A stretch of 64,000 bases of DNA from positions 24,028,611 through 24,092,610 of the forward strand of contig NC_023754.2 in the NCBI RefSeq assembly GCF_000499845.2, in the 5' to 3' direction. The notes under the pieces were generated by a model. That model ran no database searches and was not told the origin of the DNA. It saw nothing but the letters and a program-made list of their open reading frames with translations. A program made the position numbers and the translations under genes. Of the stretch, positions 1 to 13,925 are shown piece after piece. Numbering within the stretch: the first letter of the stretch is position 1; each line of letters opens with the position of its first letter. This DNA is from Phaseolus vulgaris. Lineage: Eukaryota; Streptophyta; Magnoliopsida; Fabales; Fabaceae.

Positions 1-584
1 TAATAGTTTAAATTTGATTGACTAGAGTAATTGATTATTTTCAGTTTAATTTGTAATAAAGTTAAATTATTCTAAAATAGTTTATATTTATTTATTATTT
101 TTTATTAATAAAAAATTAGATTTTATTAAATTAATATATTATTTAAAGCAAATGTGATAATATTAATTACACTTCATCAATTATTTTATTTTTTTTCTTA
201 TGATGATTGTTTAAAATTATTAGTTATTATATTAATTAAATTAAATATTATTTTATAAATTAAAAAATTATTAATATTTAAAGTAATTTTTATTATTAGT
301 AAAAATTTATAAAATAATTTTTAAATTAGTATTTAAAATTAACTATCAATTTTAACTACTAACTATCTTATATTGTAAAATAATCATTAATTTATAATTA
401 AAAATAAGTTTAAAATCTAAAATAATTAACGTTACATATCAATTTGGAAAATACTATATAAATTTATATTAACAATAAACTAATTTAAATATTAATAATT
501 TTTTAATTTATAAAATATATAATTGAGTAAATATAATGATTAAATATTTTTTTCTCTAAATTTGTTATTATTTAATAATTTTTT

Positions 585-665
585 AAAATTATTTTTTTTT
601 TATAAAAGTTTTCATGTTAGGCATTATGCAACTTGACGTCTCAGCAAGTTTTTTTTATTAAATTA
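585..665 (-). repeat. Dispersed repeat copy, related to 31.56 kb
   Basis: The stretch contains ATGTTAGGCATTATGCAACT followed by TGACGTCTCAG. The reverse complement of 31560-31635 contains a closely similar string, with an ATGTTA word, then ATTATGCAACTTGAC, then a run ending in CTCAG. Shared order of words over roughly 60-70 bases argues for a common dispersed element rather than AT-rich chance. No coding potential or complete ends are seen. Confidence 0.5.
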
Positions 666-1910
666 TTTTCTTAATTTCAGCATCTCATTTGATCACTTTT
701 AATTAATTAAAAAAAATTATTAAGAATTTTTATGATTTCATTATATTTTTTTAGACGAAAGAATAAAAGAGATGAGTGTATAATTTCTTTCATTATTTAT
801 TAGAAATATTTTAAAATTCTATTTATATTTGTATTTATTGCATTATGGATTGTGTTTTATAAAACTTAGTAATGTATTTTTTATTACTTTCCTAATATGC
901 CTTTTTTATTGATTGAAATTTGTGTAATTCTAATTAACTATTTTGGGATTGACTGAAAATAAAATTAATGAGTATATATTTATAGCATGTTTGCATATCA
1001 CGATTAATTATGAGTCTTTCACATGAATTTATGGGAGAAGATAACTTTCCAAAATTTATTTAAACCCATATGTGTTCGATTTTATGTTAAAATTTTCAAA
1101 ACATATCGAAATACTAATTAACTTGATTTTTAAGTATATTTTAACATTTGATTTTTCTATGAAAAAAAATGTTTTTGTCCAAAAAAATTATTCTAATTTA
1201 TAGTAATTTTAAGTCGTTTGTACATTCAATCACAGATTTTACTATTAATTTCATTTTATAACAAAAGTATCCTCAAAATCAATTTTAATCAATATTATAA
1301 ATTTTAATGTTCAATTTAAAACTTAAATCTATAGAAGTTAAAATAAAAATTATTATAAAAAAATTTGTTATTCACATACCAATTATTATATATAATTAAT
1401 TATTACATATAGATTAAGATTGGTATGTAAAGTAAATATTACATACGAATTTTTATATATTGATTTGATTCTATATATAAAGTGAATACGAAATTTTACA
1501 TACGAATTTTCGATTTTTCATATATAAAGTGAGCAATACAGATAACTTTTGTCACCCATCATTTTATTTTCTCATTTTCCTCTTTATTATCCATATTTTA
1601 TACCATTTAAATTGTAAGTCACTTTCTAATTGTAAGTCACTTTCTGTGTTGTGCTTCCCTAAATCACCTTAATATGATAAAAACTAATAAAACAAAAATA
1701 AAAAAAGTAGCGTAAAGTGGAAAACCCTAGTAAGTTCCTTAAATAAAAAGCTTACCTTCTAGAATGATTTTTTTACCTAAAACCATAGGTCATAGTTGAT
1801 TTTTGAGTGAATAAAAGATATGAAGTTAGGGATAGTTATTTGAAGTTTTTTGAAATATTGAATTAGATGAAAGAGTGATTATACTCTTTTGGTTCCAAAA
1901 AGCATAAAGA

Positions 1911-1929
1911 TGGTGGTGGTGGTGGTGGA
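1911..1929. repeat. TGG trinucleotide microsatellite
   Basis: About six uninterrupted TGG/GGT units, next to purine-rich sequence. No reading frame across it is recognisable as a gene. Confidence 0.8.
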
Positions 1930-3418
1930 CTTAAGAAAATAAAAAAGAAAAAGGGAAAAAAGAAGAAAGAATAAAAAGGTAATTGAATAGGAAAGGAGAA
2001 AAGGGATAGAATGAGGAGGATATGTGAAGATTTGAATGATTCCATCCCAAATTGAGAAGAGAAGTACAACTAAAATTATACTTTCTCTTTCTTTTCTGTC
2101 ACAGACAAGTCACAACACAACATTTTTTAGTATTGGGAAAAGATCCAAGATAAAGTTACGAAGACACTGAAAAGGATGCCTCTACCTTCATCTTTCAATT
2201 TTAAACACACACAAATGCATATTTTATTCAAACAAATCCCATATATAAAGAAAAACAAATATATATTTAAATTATCTCTTAAGCTATATGTAAATAAATA
2301 TATATCATGTATTTTTATTTAAAAACTTTGGAAGAATATATATCTGCTAAATTTCTGCAGATTCGACACGTCTATCCACCGATATCTCTTGCTATGAATG
2401 GTAGATTCCACCATCAATGTCCAAACACAAGGTAAAGTGCAGATATTAAGTAATTTTGTTGCCATTTTATTCACTTATATTTCATTATTCCTTTTTAATC
2501 CAAACACAATAAAAGATTCATCACTTTCTTTTTCATAAATTAAGCACTTACTTTCTTCTAAAATTGGCATAACTATCGATACTTCTACCATTCATTATGC
2601 TTGCCATCCCTTTTCAAATTTTCCTATCATATTTATTCCAAGTAACCAAAATTTTGCTCTCTCCTTTAATGTGCTTTCTCATGCTGCTGTATTTAAACAT
2701 CACGTCTCATATATACTTTTCAGTCCCCATTAGCCAAAAAAAAAACACTGTAACTTATTAAATTGTTGTTATTATACACTAGTTTATAACTTTTAACTGA
2801 TATAACAGGAACCAATGAATTGAGTATTGGATTGTAAATTTGTGAATACATTAAGAATGTTATTGAAAGGAATTGTTGTAGTAATTGTAAGTAAATGGGA
2901 ATGGAAGAAAAGGGTGTGGTGGAAAGAATAGAGAGAAAAAAAATGGAGGAGAGTGGGGACAAAGAATTATAGAAAGAAAGAAAAAAAGGGTGGATGAAGG
3001 TGAAAGAGTAAGAAGAAAAAGAAGAGAGAGAGAATTGAGGAAGCATCCTATTCCCATAATGGAGCAGAGGAGTGGTACAAGAAACAATGATGCCAAAACT
3101 TTATCCTTTGCCCATGCCATCATGCTTTTTTCTCTCTCACTTTCCTTTTTACTCTCTTGCATTCATTCACTTTATCAGGATTTTAGCTCTGTCTCCACTT
3201 TTAAGACTTTTGCTGCCTCTTCAACCCAAAATAATCAACTCCTCTTCCCCACTTCACACCCATCACTACTTTTTATTCAAACAATTTTACCATTTATCAA
3301 TAATCAGGTAAGGGAAAAAGAACATGTATATCAACAAAAGAATTCTACATTCTATTTTTTTTTTCTCTAAGTTTGTGTTTAATTCTACAATGAAAGAAAA
3401 CCTATGTAAGGAAGTGTG

Positions 3419-4879
3419 CTAAGAGAGATTGACATGCACACTAGCATCCATGCTAGAGTCACAAATAGGGCAATTCCGTACAGTGGACCCACACATCGTG
3501 CAGAGGCAAAGATGCCTGCATGGTAACAACAGCACCACCGACTCCCTCGCTCCGCAGCTCCTACACAGCCTCGCGCCACCGCCCGACGCCGCCGTGTCCT
3601 CGCAGCCCTCCACGGCGTCGTTGCTCCCACAGCTTGACTGCGCGTCGTCCGCCACGGCCGCGCGTTCCTCTCCGGCGTGCGCCAAAACTTGCTCCAGATT
3701 GGTTCGTAGGTAGTTGGCAGTGGTTTCGTTGGTTTGTGCAAGGTCCCTCCAAATTTGATTCTCCACGGACAAATTTTTCACTCTCTCTTGAAGTGCCCAA
3801 TTCAACTTTCCCATTCTCTGAATCTCTTCGTCCTTTTCCTTCAGCTTCTTCGCCATTGCTTCTTGAATTGCGCTCGCTAAAATCCTCGATTGCCTCATTT
3901 TTTGTCCCTCCAATTCCATCCTCACCTTTTCCGTCTGCTCAATTCCACACCACACATTAATAACGATCCAATCAAACTTTAACAAAAAAAAAATGTGAAG
4001 AAAAAATGATTGCTAACACCTTCAAAAACTCTATACTGTTGAATTCTTAACAAGCGAGCAAGACTATTATTTATGAACAAGTTTGAAAAAAATTTGAAAT
4101 TTTTTGGCTCTTCTGTTCGGTTACTAGCTTATATGAATGGAACGGGATTGAAATGAATGCTGCCATTTTTTTTTTCAGACACTCACACAGTCGGTGTAAT
4201 ACTGTAACTGTTGAACGAAGATTGATCAGTGGAAAAACATGAGTCGTCAAATTTTCGGTTATGCGTTATTGAATGTGTGGAAAAGTTGATGCAGGAAATC
4301 AGGGTTCATAAATGAATGGTGACTTGTTTTGAAATTAAAAAAAAAAAAAGAGTGAAAAAACATTGAGGGGGTGGAGAATTAATTACATGTTGTGCAAGGA
4401 CTCGGTCAATTTCAGATTGTTGATGCTGAAACTGGTAGAGAATCTCTTGGCTGAGAAGAGAAGGCTGTGGAGAGATTTTGTTCTTGTGGTGAGGTGGGAG
4501 AGAGGTTAATTCAGAGGTGAAATCTCTTGAACGTTTTCTCTGGAGGGGGAGATTGTAGGTGAGACCACTGTCTGCTTTGTTTGGATCACAGAAGGAGGAT
4601 TGGTACAGGGACAAGAGAGATTCAGGCATTGCTGCAGGTGGAAGAGGTAAAGGTGAATCCATCTGGGTATTGTAGATGTAATCAAAGTTCAATTGATGAT
4701 GATGTTGTTGCTGATTGGATTTGATGATTTCCCTGCAGAGACAGCAAGAACATATATAAGAAACCATGAAAGCTTTGAGGTTGGAGAGAAGATAGAAGAA
4801 ATAAAAAATGATTTTGCAGGTACCTGTTGGTGAGTAACTGAGAAGGCAAGAGATTCATGTAAGTAGCATCAACTGCCAT
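3419..4879 (-). CDS. BOI-related RING E3 ubiquitin ligase
   Basis: Three exons at 4879-4824, 4732-4387 and 3934-3419 join at GT/AG sites in frame to give 305 residues. The ATG at 4879 begins MAVDATYMNLL, the usual start of this family. Residues 1-134 are Q/P-rich and low complexity. About 135-220 form a coiled coil that contains the WRD motif (196-198, in QIWRDL). The C-terminus carries a RING with C258, C261, C273, H275, C279, C282, C289 and C292. BOI/SBP1-type ligases ubiquitinate partners such as MYB factors and DELLA complexes and act in cell-death, stress and gibberellin responses. That role is family knowledge, and the substrate here is unknown. The RING exon is strikingly GC-rich against its surroundings. 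Length and exon structure look intact. Assignment to the family is secure; the exact orthologue is not. Confidence 0.93.
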
Positions 4880-4989
4880 GGTGGTTGTTTAAGGTTGTTG
4901 TTTGTGTGAGAGTTTGGCAGTGTGGTGGAGGATGAAGGAGAGAATAAGAAGGATGTGAAGGAGAGCATGCAATAGATGTGGCTAAGTAT

Positions 4990-5035
4990 TAGGGAGAGTG
5001 AATGAATGAATGAATGATTCAGGTTTATTTAGCCT
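4990..5035 (-). promoter_or_regulatory. Possible core promoter of the BOI-like gene
   Basis: On the minus strand a TATA-like word, CTAAATAAAC, lies about 150 bases upstream of the start codon, beside a short GAAT tandem repeat at about 5000-5016. The distance suits a short leader. The box is not canonical, so this is a suggestion only. Confidence 0.3.
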
Positions 5036-6657
5036 TGGTTTTTGTGGGCGTTTTCATCAGATACAAAGTCAAACGCATCTTTTCTAGACACATAAAAGAA
5101 AACCAAAAGAAATCAAAATCTGTGCATAATTGTTTAAGGAAGATTAGAAAATAAAAATGTTAAACATGGCTTGTCAGATTTTGGTCTGTCGGATTCACTT
5201 TAACGTTTTTTCTACATTCACTCGTTTTAGACATTTCTTTCTAACTTTTTTTTTCCTTTTACCAAGAATCACCATAAATACTCACATCATTCATGCAATA
5301 AATAATAATAAAATAATCCCAGCGTTATTATATAATAAATATTAAGTAATGGTTTTTCACATATTTCTAACATAAAAAAAACCACAATTTATACAGTTCC
5401 CATCCTTGCACTTTCCTTATGTCACTCTCTCCAATAATACTCATTTTATAAACGCAATTTCCTCATCCAAATCTCTAGGCTATTCTATTTTCTCATAAAA
5501 TTGCCAAATAAATGTTAAATATGTAAATGTAAATACGATCTTATCTTATAAAAAAAATAGTTATCATATAAATTATTTTAACACTAAGAATAGAATATTA
5601 CTTTATTTTATAAGTTGTATTTGTTATTTTTAATATTTTTCTCTTCCGTTAATAATTTATTTTTAATATTATAGTTTAAAAAGATACTAATTTACTTAGA
5701 TATTCTTAATAATTGTATATCTAAATACCAAATAATAAAATTCTTAAATATCTTTTAATTTTTTTTTCAAACTACTATTAATAATTATTAATATGTATAA
5801 TATAAAACATTGTTTTTTTTTCTTTTACTACCTCTATTTAATTCAAAATTAATATAAAAGTTAGTCTTTTCATTGTATAATAAATATATATACTTTGTTA
5901 TTAATTCAATTATACAAAATAATAAATATAATTAATTGTGTGATATAAAATAAAAATTCAATGTAATCATGTTCTTTGAATAATATTATTTTAACAAGAA
6001 AATACTAACTATTTAGCATAAGATACTATTTATAATATATGAAAAATAAAAGTAGTGTTATTATGTTTATAGAAATTAATATACACATTAGCTTATTGAG
6101 TTACATACTCACTAAATGACATAAAATATTCCCTGTTATGTAAATTGTTTTAATTAAGGTTTTATAATTTTACATTAAATTCACTATAATTTAATAGTAA
6201 TTTATTGATTGATATCACTACCATAATATTTTCTACTTTTAGTACTAAGATCATCATTATATTAATTTATCAGTATGCAATCATTATATAGATAATAATA
6301 ATAATAGTTTTCGTATTGCTTTAAAAAATATTCATAATTTTTATTACTATTTAATAATATATATTAATGTCATTAGTTTTATATAGAAATCCGTGTAGAC
6401 TTATTTATATTTATATGTATAAGGATAATTATGTCGGTATTTGTAATGATGTTGTAAAAAATATTATGTGTAAGCATTAATATACTTTCACAAGTATATA
6501 TTAATATATTTGAATAAATAAAATTTCCTCCATGATATTCTTTGTATTAGTACATTAGCATAAATATAATTAAGACAAACTTATGCATGAATATTTAGTA
6601 TGCTTGTTGGTAAGTATGGCTATAATTGTATTATTTGTATAATTATATATTATTATA

Positions 6658-6661
<4 letters not shown>

Positions 6662-6696
<35 letters not shown>
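6662..6696. repeat. (AT)n microsatellite
   Basis: About 17 uninterrupted AT units. Such tracts are common and often length-variable in plant genomes. Confidence 0.95.
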
Positions 6697-6700
<4 letters not shown>

Positions 6701-6728
6701 ACTGTAATTATTTTCTTTGACAAATAGT

Positions 6729-6791
6729 TGTCTAGAAACTAGACACCTTAAATTTTGGAAAATTAAAAACTGACAAAAAAAATTTAAGGTG
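6729..6791. repeat. Two adjacent hairpin-forming inverted repeats
   Basis: TGTCTAG-AAA-CTAGACA at 6729-6745 is a perfect 7-bp stem with a 3-base loop. Partly overlapping it, CACCTTAAATTTT (6744-6756) is matched exactly by its reverse complement at 6779-6791, a 13-bp stem with a 22-base spacer. They may be the relic of a foldback or MITE end. No function is evident. Confidence 0.6.
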
Positions 6792-9700
6792 GCAAAGAAT
6801 TGGAGAAGATAGAGATGAAACCGAACTTCAAAGTAATATTATCCTGAAACACCAAATAAAATTTCAAAAAAAAAACTATATACTACTATTTTTTAAATAT
6901 ATAAATGAGTAGTACATTATTTGAGTTAAATTCATTTAAAATTACATTTTTAGACCATTTTTTTAATAACTTTGAGAAAAACCGTTTAAACAACATTATC
7001 TTTTGGTCTAAGTTTTATGTTTGGTAAGGAAGAAAGAAAGAAGAAGCATGTAGAAGATAAAAAGAAAAGGTAAAAATTAACAAAAAAATTGATTGAAAAG
7101 AAATGAAGAAAAAGATATACTGAAAATTAATTTCCTTAAATATTTAAAATTATTATATATAATATAATTAATTATGTTATAGAATATAATTGATAATATT
7201 TTTTATGCTATTCTAGACAATTTAAGTGTGAATCAATTAATGCTTTTCACATTTTTTTCTGCATGGGATGTTTCTTTGTGTTTCCTTTTTCCATTCTTTC
7301 TCTCTTACCAAACCCATTTAGAAAAATGATGTTTTCTCACTTACAAATTAATTTTGATCGAAAAAATTTAATCAATTAAATATCATTTAAACATGTTTAT
7401 TCTTATTATTGAATATTTAAAATAAGTGAGTTAAAGAAATAATTTAATGAAAGGGATATAATTGAATGAAGTAATATAAATGAAATAAAAGTGTTTAATA
7501 AAAAAGTGAATGGATAATGATGAGATGACAGATGGGTCAAAGCGTGAATGATAGGATGTGGGGAAGGTGCAGGACATGTGGGTGGGGACGCAGGTACGGT
7601 CAACAATCAATACTGACTGCTCAACGCTCCCAATGAAACAGTTTCTGACTTTTCTCTGTTTTCTTTCATCTAAGCTCAGTCAATAGTCAATGTTTCATCT
7701 TCAATAGACAACTTTTTTTTTTCACTTATTTCTTTGAAATTCTGTGCAAATATTTCTACATTAAACCATTATTGTTTCAAGTAACTTTTTTCTTACCTAC
7801 TTTCAAATGCTACTTCAAGTTGTCTAAATCCCTATTAATATTAATAAATATTATTATGTAATTAAACAACATATAAAATTGTAAATTATTTTTGTTACAA
7901 TAACATTAAATGGAATAGTATATTACAATAAGAGTCATACTTTTATGTGAGTTTTTGTATTGGAGAGGTTCTAAAATCAAAGTGTGATTATAAGTTATGC
8001 TGTCTTTGAAATAGGAAAAAAATGAAAAAAAAATCCTTAATTTTATTCTATTTAAAAAATAAACAATCAAATAAGTTAATAAGTACTATCATCGAAGCAC
8101 CAAAGCTTTTTTTCATTACAAATATTTTATGCTTTATATTTGAATTTCGGTGAAATATTAAAAATCAAAAGCAGAAATTAAGATTAGTTTGTGGAGAAAA
8201 ATACTAATTAAAATTAAATTAAATAATAAAATTTTGTATTCATATCTTGCAAATTGAGAAAAAAAGGAAATTTCTTGTAGTTAATAATATCACACCGAGG
8301 TATGGTTACATTTCACCCATGAATTTTGAAATGGGACTAATTTAATTATTATTTTTAATTAACCTACTTGATTGATTAATTTTTTTATTTATTTAAATCT
8401 TAATTTATTAGGTAAAAGACTTTTATTCCTAATCATATCCTTAATGATTTAAATTGGTACAAGAAAGAATATACTATAAAAAGAAACATCACATGATTTA
8501 GTCTTTTATGATTTACTCAAACAAAAATAAATAAAGAGATTTAATCTTTTTCTATGATTTTTTTATAAGAAAAAGAATATATAAATATGGTTTTTTTTGT
8601 TATTAACTAGATCAAGATTTAATTTTTTTTATTTAACCTATTATACTAATGAAAATATTCTTTAAAAATAAATCATAAATTAATCAACTTATTACAACTC
8701 ATCAACATATTTATTTTCTTTACTAACAATATAAGTAACTCTAAACCTGATTTTCTTTTACATTTATTACTTTTTAATATTTTTCATGAACATGATTTAT
8801 ATAATACTTTAAAGTTGGTAATTTGCAATCAAAGATTATTTTGACATTGTTAAACTCCCTTATTATTAGTAATGAATTGAAACTTTGTTTGCTATATTGT
8901 TTATCTTCCTGCCATTTTTTTTTTAATGTGTGAATATTAAAAGATTTTGTTATTTATTTACAAAAAAAATTTATCTTCTCTGAATTATTTTTATTATTTT
9001 ACAGTGATCATAAAAAACAAAATACTTTTTAATTAACCAATTCTCACCACCCTAAAAAAAGCAAGTAAATTACTTATTTTAATTTAGAATTCAACCATTG
9101 TAATTCTAAATAACATGAGAAAGAAACTATTATTTTTTTCTTTCCTGATATTAGGGTTGGAGATTACATATCAACAAAAGATAAAAACATTTCATAGTAT
9201 ATAAGTAAGTACAAATCTCATCTTATAATTTAATTTTGTAAAGTTGAGTTAGACTTAAAATTCACCTCTTAATAGAATATCAGAGTTTATGGGAGAGTTT
9301 GTTGTGTTTATAAAATCATCCACCATCATGTAGCACAAGGATTTGGTATTGGATTACAATTTTTCAATTAATATATAGATACTTTTCATCTTTGGCTTTA
9401 CCTAAAAATGTGCTAGACATAAGATAACCACTCTACTATGGAGAGAATCACTTAGATGTTATAAAAAGAAAGCATAGAATAAGTTCACTTTATAAAGTTA
9501 TATTTTTTTAATCAAAAGGACATAGTCTTACACATGTTTATTCTCTACCCCCACTTATTTCTGAGTCATATGTTATTAGGTTAGGTCAGTTACCTCTAAA
9601 AACAGCCAATTAAGGAGGAAGTTTAACTTCATCACTCTTGAGTTTTCATATTTAAAGTAACTTAACCTAAAACGTACGTTGGAGATAGGCTAACCATAGG

Positions 9701-10595
9701 GACCACTACGAAAATGACACAAATATTGGTACAATGCAAACAAAACCAACAAATTCATATTTGAACATATACATGCTTAAAGGTTGAAAATCATAGAATT
9801 TTAACCAACTTGTATTAGATAAGTTTGATCTAGAGTTTTCATTTCAACATGGTGGTTGAATTTCTACTTCTATGTCTGGAATAAAAAAGACAACAAAATA
9901 CAACAACAATTTCTTGTCCTATGTATTTATTTAAAAAATAAATAAATATTTATTTTCCATTTTAGAATTCTTAAAGAAAATGAAAACAATAGTATATAAA
10001 ATGTTAAACTAAATTTAATTTAATTAATATGACTAGACACTTTGAAAATAATATTTTAGAGTCGTTAAAAGTTGAATCCTTCGGAATTTAGAAATTTTTT
10101 GGATTAATATGAAGCTGGTATTATCAAACAACGTGCATTTATCCGAATATCATGGTTAAATAATCAATGTTTGAATTGTAAATTAAGATTTAAAAGCAAA
10201 ATGTTGAAAGTATTGGTCTAAACATGAAAGGGAAATTTCTAAAATATGCAAAAACTACGTGATTGCACATGTCTTTGCACAATCTCTTTTTTCAGCCAAG
10301 ATGTGATTTGTCTAACATAATTGTCAAAAGCAAGTCACCTTCATTTGCTCAATTGGTCAAAGAGAAAAATATATCATAATGGCAAAGTTTTAGGCGACAA
10401 ATTCTGATGAACTTACTTATCACCATCAAAGCAACTTCATGGTACCTCTTTGTGTTTCATACCATTTCATTTTTCATCATTACAATATTGCGTTACATTT
10501 TATAAATATAGTATAAAGGAATTTCCATTTTATTAAAATGAAACTTAATTCTAATTTGTTTTTTTTAACATTAAAAGAAATAGTTTATTACAAAG

Positions 10596-10706
10596 TGGAT
10601 TTTAAACATAACTCAACCTCATTAAATCGATTCATGAGTGTGAGGTTTGCACCCACTTATATACAATAAAATACTCTAATCTCTAGTTAATGTGAGATTT
10701 TCAACA
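10596..10706. mobile_element. Short LTR/TRIM-like dispersed repeat copy
   Basis: The segment starts TGG, ends CAACA, and contains the words GTGAGGTTTGCACCCACTTA and ATCTCTAGTTAATGTGAGAT. I recognise closely similar strings as a high-copy dispersed repeat in bean/soybean-type genomes, possibly related to short non-autonomous LTR elements. No coding sequence is present. The boundaries rest on the TG...CA ends only, and I saw no clear target-site duplication. The family name is uncertain. Confidence 0.45.
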
Positions 10707-12727
10707 TAGTCTGATTTCATTTATCATTTTTAATAATTTTCAGTTTTTTTTTCATCGACCAAATTTATTCAACCTCCACGTCCAATGTCGTTTTTTTTTT
10801 ATAAAATCACTAGTTAACAATGTTTTCATTGTTACATATTCATCTTCTGTATTTTATCATTTTTTTCCATTTTATTATTGGTTTTATTGTTAAATGCTTT
10901 TCTGAATTAGGAACCAAAAATATTGTGCTTGGAATTTAAGATGAGGTATTAAAATTTGAAAGGGTAAAATCTATAAAATAACTGAAGCTAAAAATATGAA
11001 ATCAAAAGCCATTTTTTTATTATTAAACTTTAAATGTAATTGTTGTATATAGCTAGGTTAGGTTTAGATTTTGAAGGAAGGATATTTCATCGAAAGGATA
11101 ACCTATTAGTTGTCATTTTCATGGAAACAAACAAGAAGCACCTCTCTCATCCTATCTATGAATGGATTGACATCATCATACTTTCAAGTTTCAACTAACA
11201 TGGAACCTACATATCATGTTCTTCCTGCAATAAATATATATATGTTGACGAGTGTGTGGGTTGAATAAAAAGGAACACTCACCCACCTTGTCCGAACTCA
11301 TCTAACATTTGCAATTCTTAAATTCCCCACAAGCACGCACAATGAATGAAAAGGTGTGTGGAGGATAAAAAAATAAAATAAACAACAAAAAGAAGAAGAA
11401 GAAGAGAGAACATAAATGTAACAGATGGATTCCCATGTCCTCTTTTATTGCTTTCTTCCATCATCAAAATAATTTATCATAGATCTTTTCAAAACTACTT
11501 ACATAAACCTCTTACCACCTTGGAACTAAACAAATACTATGTGGTATAGTAGTACTATACCCTATGTACACTATGCACAATGAACGAATCTTGATGGTTG
11601 TTTATAGAAAAAGAAAGTTTGAAAAGTTCATGCACTTCAGAAAAGAGCACACGAGTAGATAAACTATGTGTGTTATAATAGTATAGATAAATGAGCCTTG
11701 TGAGAGCAGCAGTGTTTTTTTATTTTGTTATCTTAGGTGGATGCTGCATAACGTTGCTGAAGTGATTGCTCCAAGGCATGCCAGCATCGTGTTCTCGTGG
11801 AAATCCAAAGTAGAAATATTAAATTACAATAGAAAAATTGAATGGTCGTTTCTGGGATATTGAAATTTGAAATAAGTGTGTATATATGGGCGTGAGATGC
11901 TTTAATTTTGGTAGCTGAAGCAATCTTGTCCTTTGTTAATGACAGCTCCAAGACCTAATTGCAGGGACAAAGTTTGGTTGCAGTTGCTTCTTATATGTGG
12001 GCTTGGAAACATAAATGTAGATGTGACATCAAATGTCAAGTGTGTCCAAACTCATGTAATATTTTATATGTTTTTATTTTCTGTGTGAATTTCATCATTA
12101 GAAAAGAGCAGTTGCAACTTTTCCCCTGAAGTTTCCAGCAACACTAATTTCTAGAAACAATGTGAAGTTTGCTTTGATTTTCTGATGCCATTTGGTGTGT
12201 TGTTACTTTTTTTCCTGTTTCTTCAAATTGAGGTTGCATTTACATGCCAACCAACTTTGAAGATGGTGTGCAGAGTTTTCAAAGTTGTGAACTGCTTGTG
12301 AGAAAAGATGTATCATTGTGATGTGTTGAAAAGATGATGAGGTAGGTCAGGTGAATGGATTTTTCATGTGTTTGAATATAGGGTGGACTTAGTCTTTCTA
12401 CTCACTTCTTTCACTCTCTTTAGTTAGTCTTTTTTTCCCTTCTTATCTAATCAAAGATTCAACTAAAGAGAGAAACTATTTTGAGATCATTTTAATTATT
12501 TCAATTCTTTTGTACATAAAAATTGTTCATAGTTAAAGGATTTGGGATCAGATAATAATTTTTCTTTTACACTATTTGTTTTTCTCTTCAAGTTTTACAA
12601 ATTGATTTTAATAAAATGAAATATTGTAATATAAAATTTAGTGTAATTGAGATGTACAAAAACAAACCCACATGTGCATTTAAAAAATAAAATGACAGAA
12701 AACATTTACTACAGTAATTAATTAGCA

Positions 12728-12743
12728 CCCTGCACTTGCAGGG
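12728..12743. repeat. Small perfect hairpin
   Basis: CCCTGCA-CT-TGCAGGG is a 7-bp perfect stem with a 2-base centre. It is too short for a miRNA precursor and no T-run makes it a terminator. It is recorded only as local structure. Confidence 0.5.
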
Positions 12744-13882
12744 TATCTACATTGGATCTCGTGATCTAGCATGAACTGAACAAAATTGAAAAGAGGGTAA
12801 CTTGGACCACTTTATTTCTTGCAAGATTGAAGTAGATTTGAAGTGGGCATAGCTAAATCATAAACTAAACAAAACTAATTGATAAAGTGTGTATGCTTTT
12901 GTTGCAGAAAAGTAAAAGAAGAGCATAGGGTCCCCCAAAACCCTTTAGATTTAGGACTTTTGATTAATTAATTGAATGATTATGTACCTAATAGAAAAAG
13001 AAAACGACAAGATCTTATTATTTTAATTGTAATACCTGATCAAGATGAAGTGATTAACTGACATGACCCCACTGTGTCTTATTTAATACTGATGCTACCT
13101 TAACCAACATGGTTCTTACTTTAATCAAAAGTTAAGGCTATTTATCATTGCAAATCTTTGCTGTTTTATGTCCCTATTGCTTTCAATTCCCATGAACCAA
13201 CTTGTCTAAGTGAACTTCATCACAATTAATTATATTATTGTGTTGTTTTCACATAAAATAACAAAACAAGTTAAGATGAATAATAAAATCAAGAAACGCA
13301 TCTTAAAAAAAGACACACTAAATTTAATGATTTGTTAGGTATTATATTATTCTGCCTCTGAAAGAAGATCAGATCCCATTAATTAATTCTTCTCATACCA
13401 TGCTTGCCCTTTTCTTTCCATAGTTGTTAATAAAGGAACATGTGATCTAATAATTGTTCATATAAAACACACCACTGTACTTGTGTTACCAATCTTTAAG
13501 ATGTAGTAAAGAACACTTTTCAATTTTAGGTATTAATATAATTCTCACCTTGTTACTTCCACTAACTATATAGCTACTGCAAAATACATTAATATGTAAT
13601 TTTATTTTATATTTTTCTTAAAAAAAATTTAAAATTGGACAAATCGTACTATTATGTATGATTTTAATTTTTATATTTATCGTACTTCATTATATATTTC
13701 AGTTATATTGAATTTCACTAAAATCTTACTATAGGAACACTTATTTTAGAAGGAAGGGAAAATGTACAGAAAAAAAAAATGTTGTGGGTTTTATTGTTGT
13801 GGACAGTCCTTGAGTTATTAACAGTGAAGGACAAAGCTAAACTCCAAAAAAGAAAAGCAAAAGAACAAAATCCCTAGTTTCT

Positions 13883-13884
<2 letters not shown>

Positions 13885-13922
<38 letters not shown>
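13885..13922. repeat. (AT)n microsatellite
   Basis: About 19 uninterrupted AT units in gene-free DNA. Confidence 0.95.

Positions 13923-13925
<3 letters not shown>

Larger units (their letters stand above)
1..3000. other. AT-rich intergenic DNA, no gene seen
   Basis: No open frame here resembles a known protein and the sequence is dominated by A/T runs. A short TGG microsatellite lies at about 1911-1929, and about 585-665 resembles a segment near 31.56 kb on the opposite strand (a dispersed repeat). A block at 2360-2430 is less AT-rich and contains an ACGT core and a GATATC word, but I cannot tie it to a gene. The last few hundred bases may include the far 3' untranslated region of the RING gene that follows. 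Confidence 0.6.
5050..10560. other. AT-rich gene-free DNA
   Basis: About 5.5 kb with no recognisable coding sequence, made of long A/T-rich runs with only short chance open frames. It holds an (AT)n microsatellite at 6662-6696 and a pair of hairpins just after it. A block at 7540-7620 is less AT-rich but encodes nothing I can identify. Confidence 0.7.

Noticed and set aside
3020..3135. Possible miRNA precursor with GCATCCTATTCCC and GCCCATGCC arms
   Set aside because: The arms do not pair well when folded and neither matches a miRNA I know.
2720..3370. Several overlapping 80-126 codon frames
   Set aside because: They lie in purine/pyrimidine-biased DNA, give repetitive Ser/Phe or Arg/Glu translations, and conflict on both strands.
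3520..3960. 146-codon frame antisense to the BOI-like RING exon
   Set aside because: It is the mirror of a GC-rich coding exon; its Arg/Pro/Ser-rich translation has no domain.
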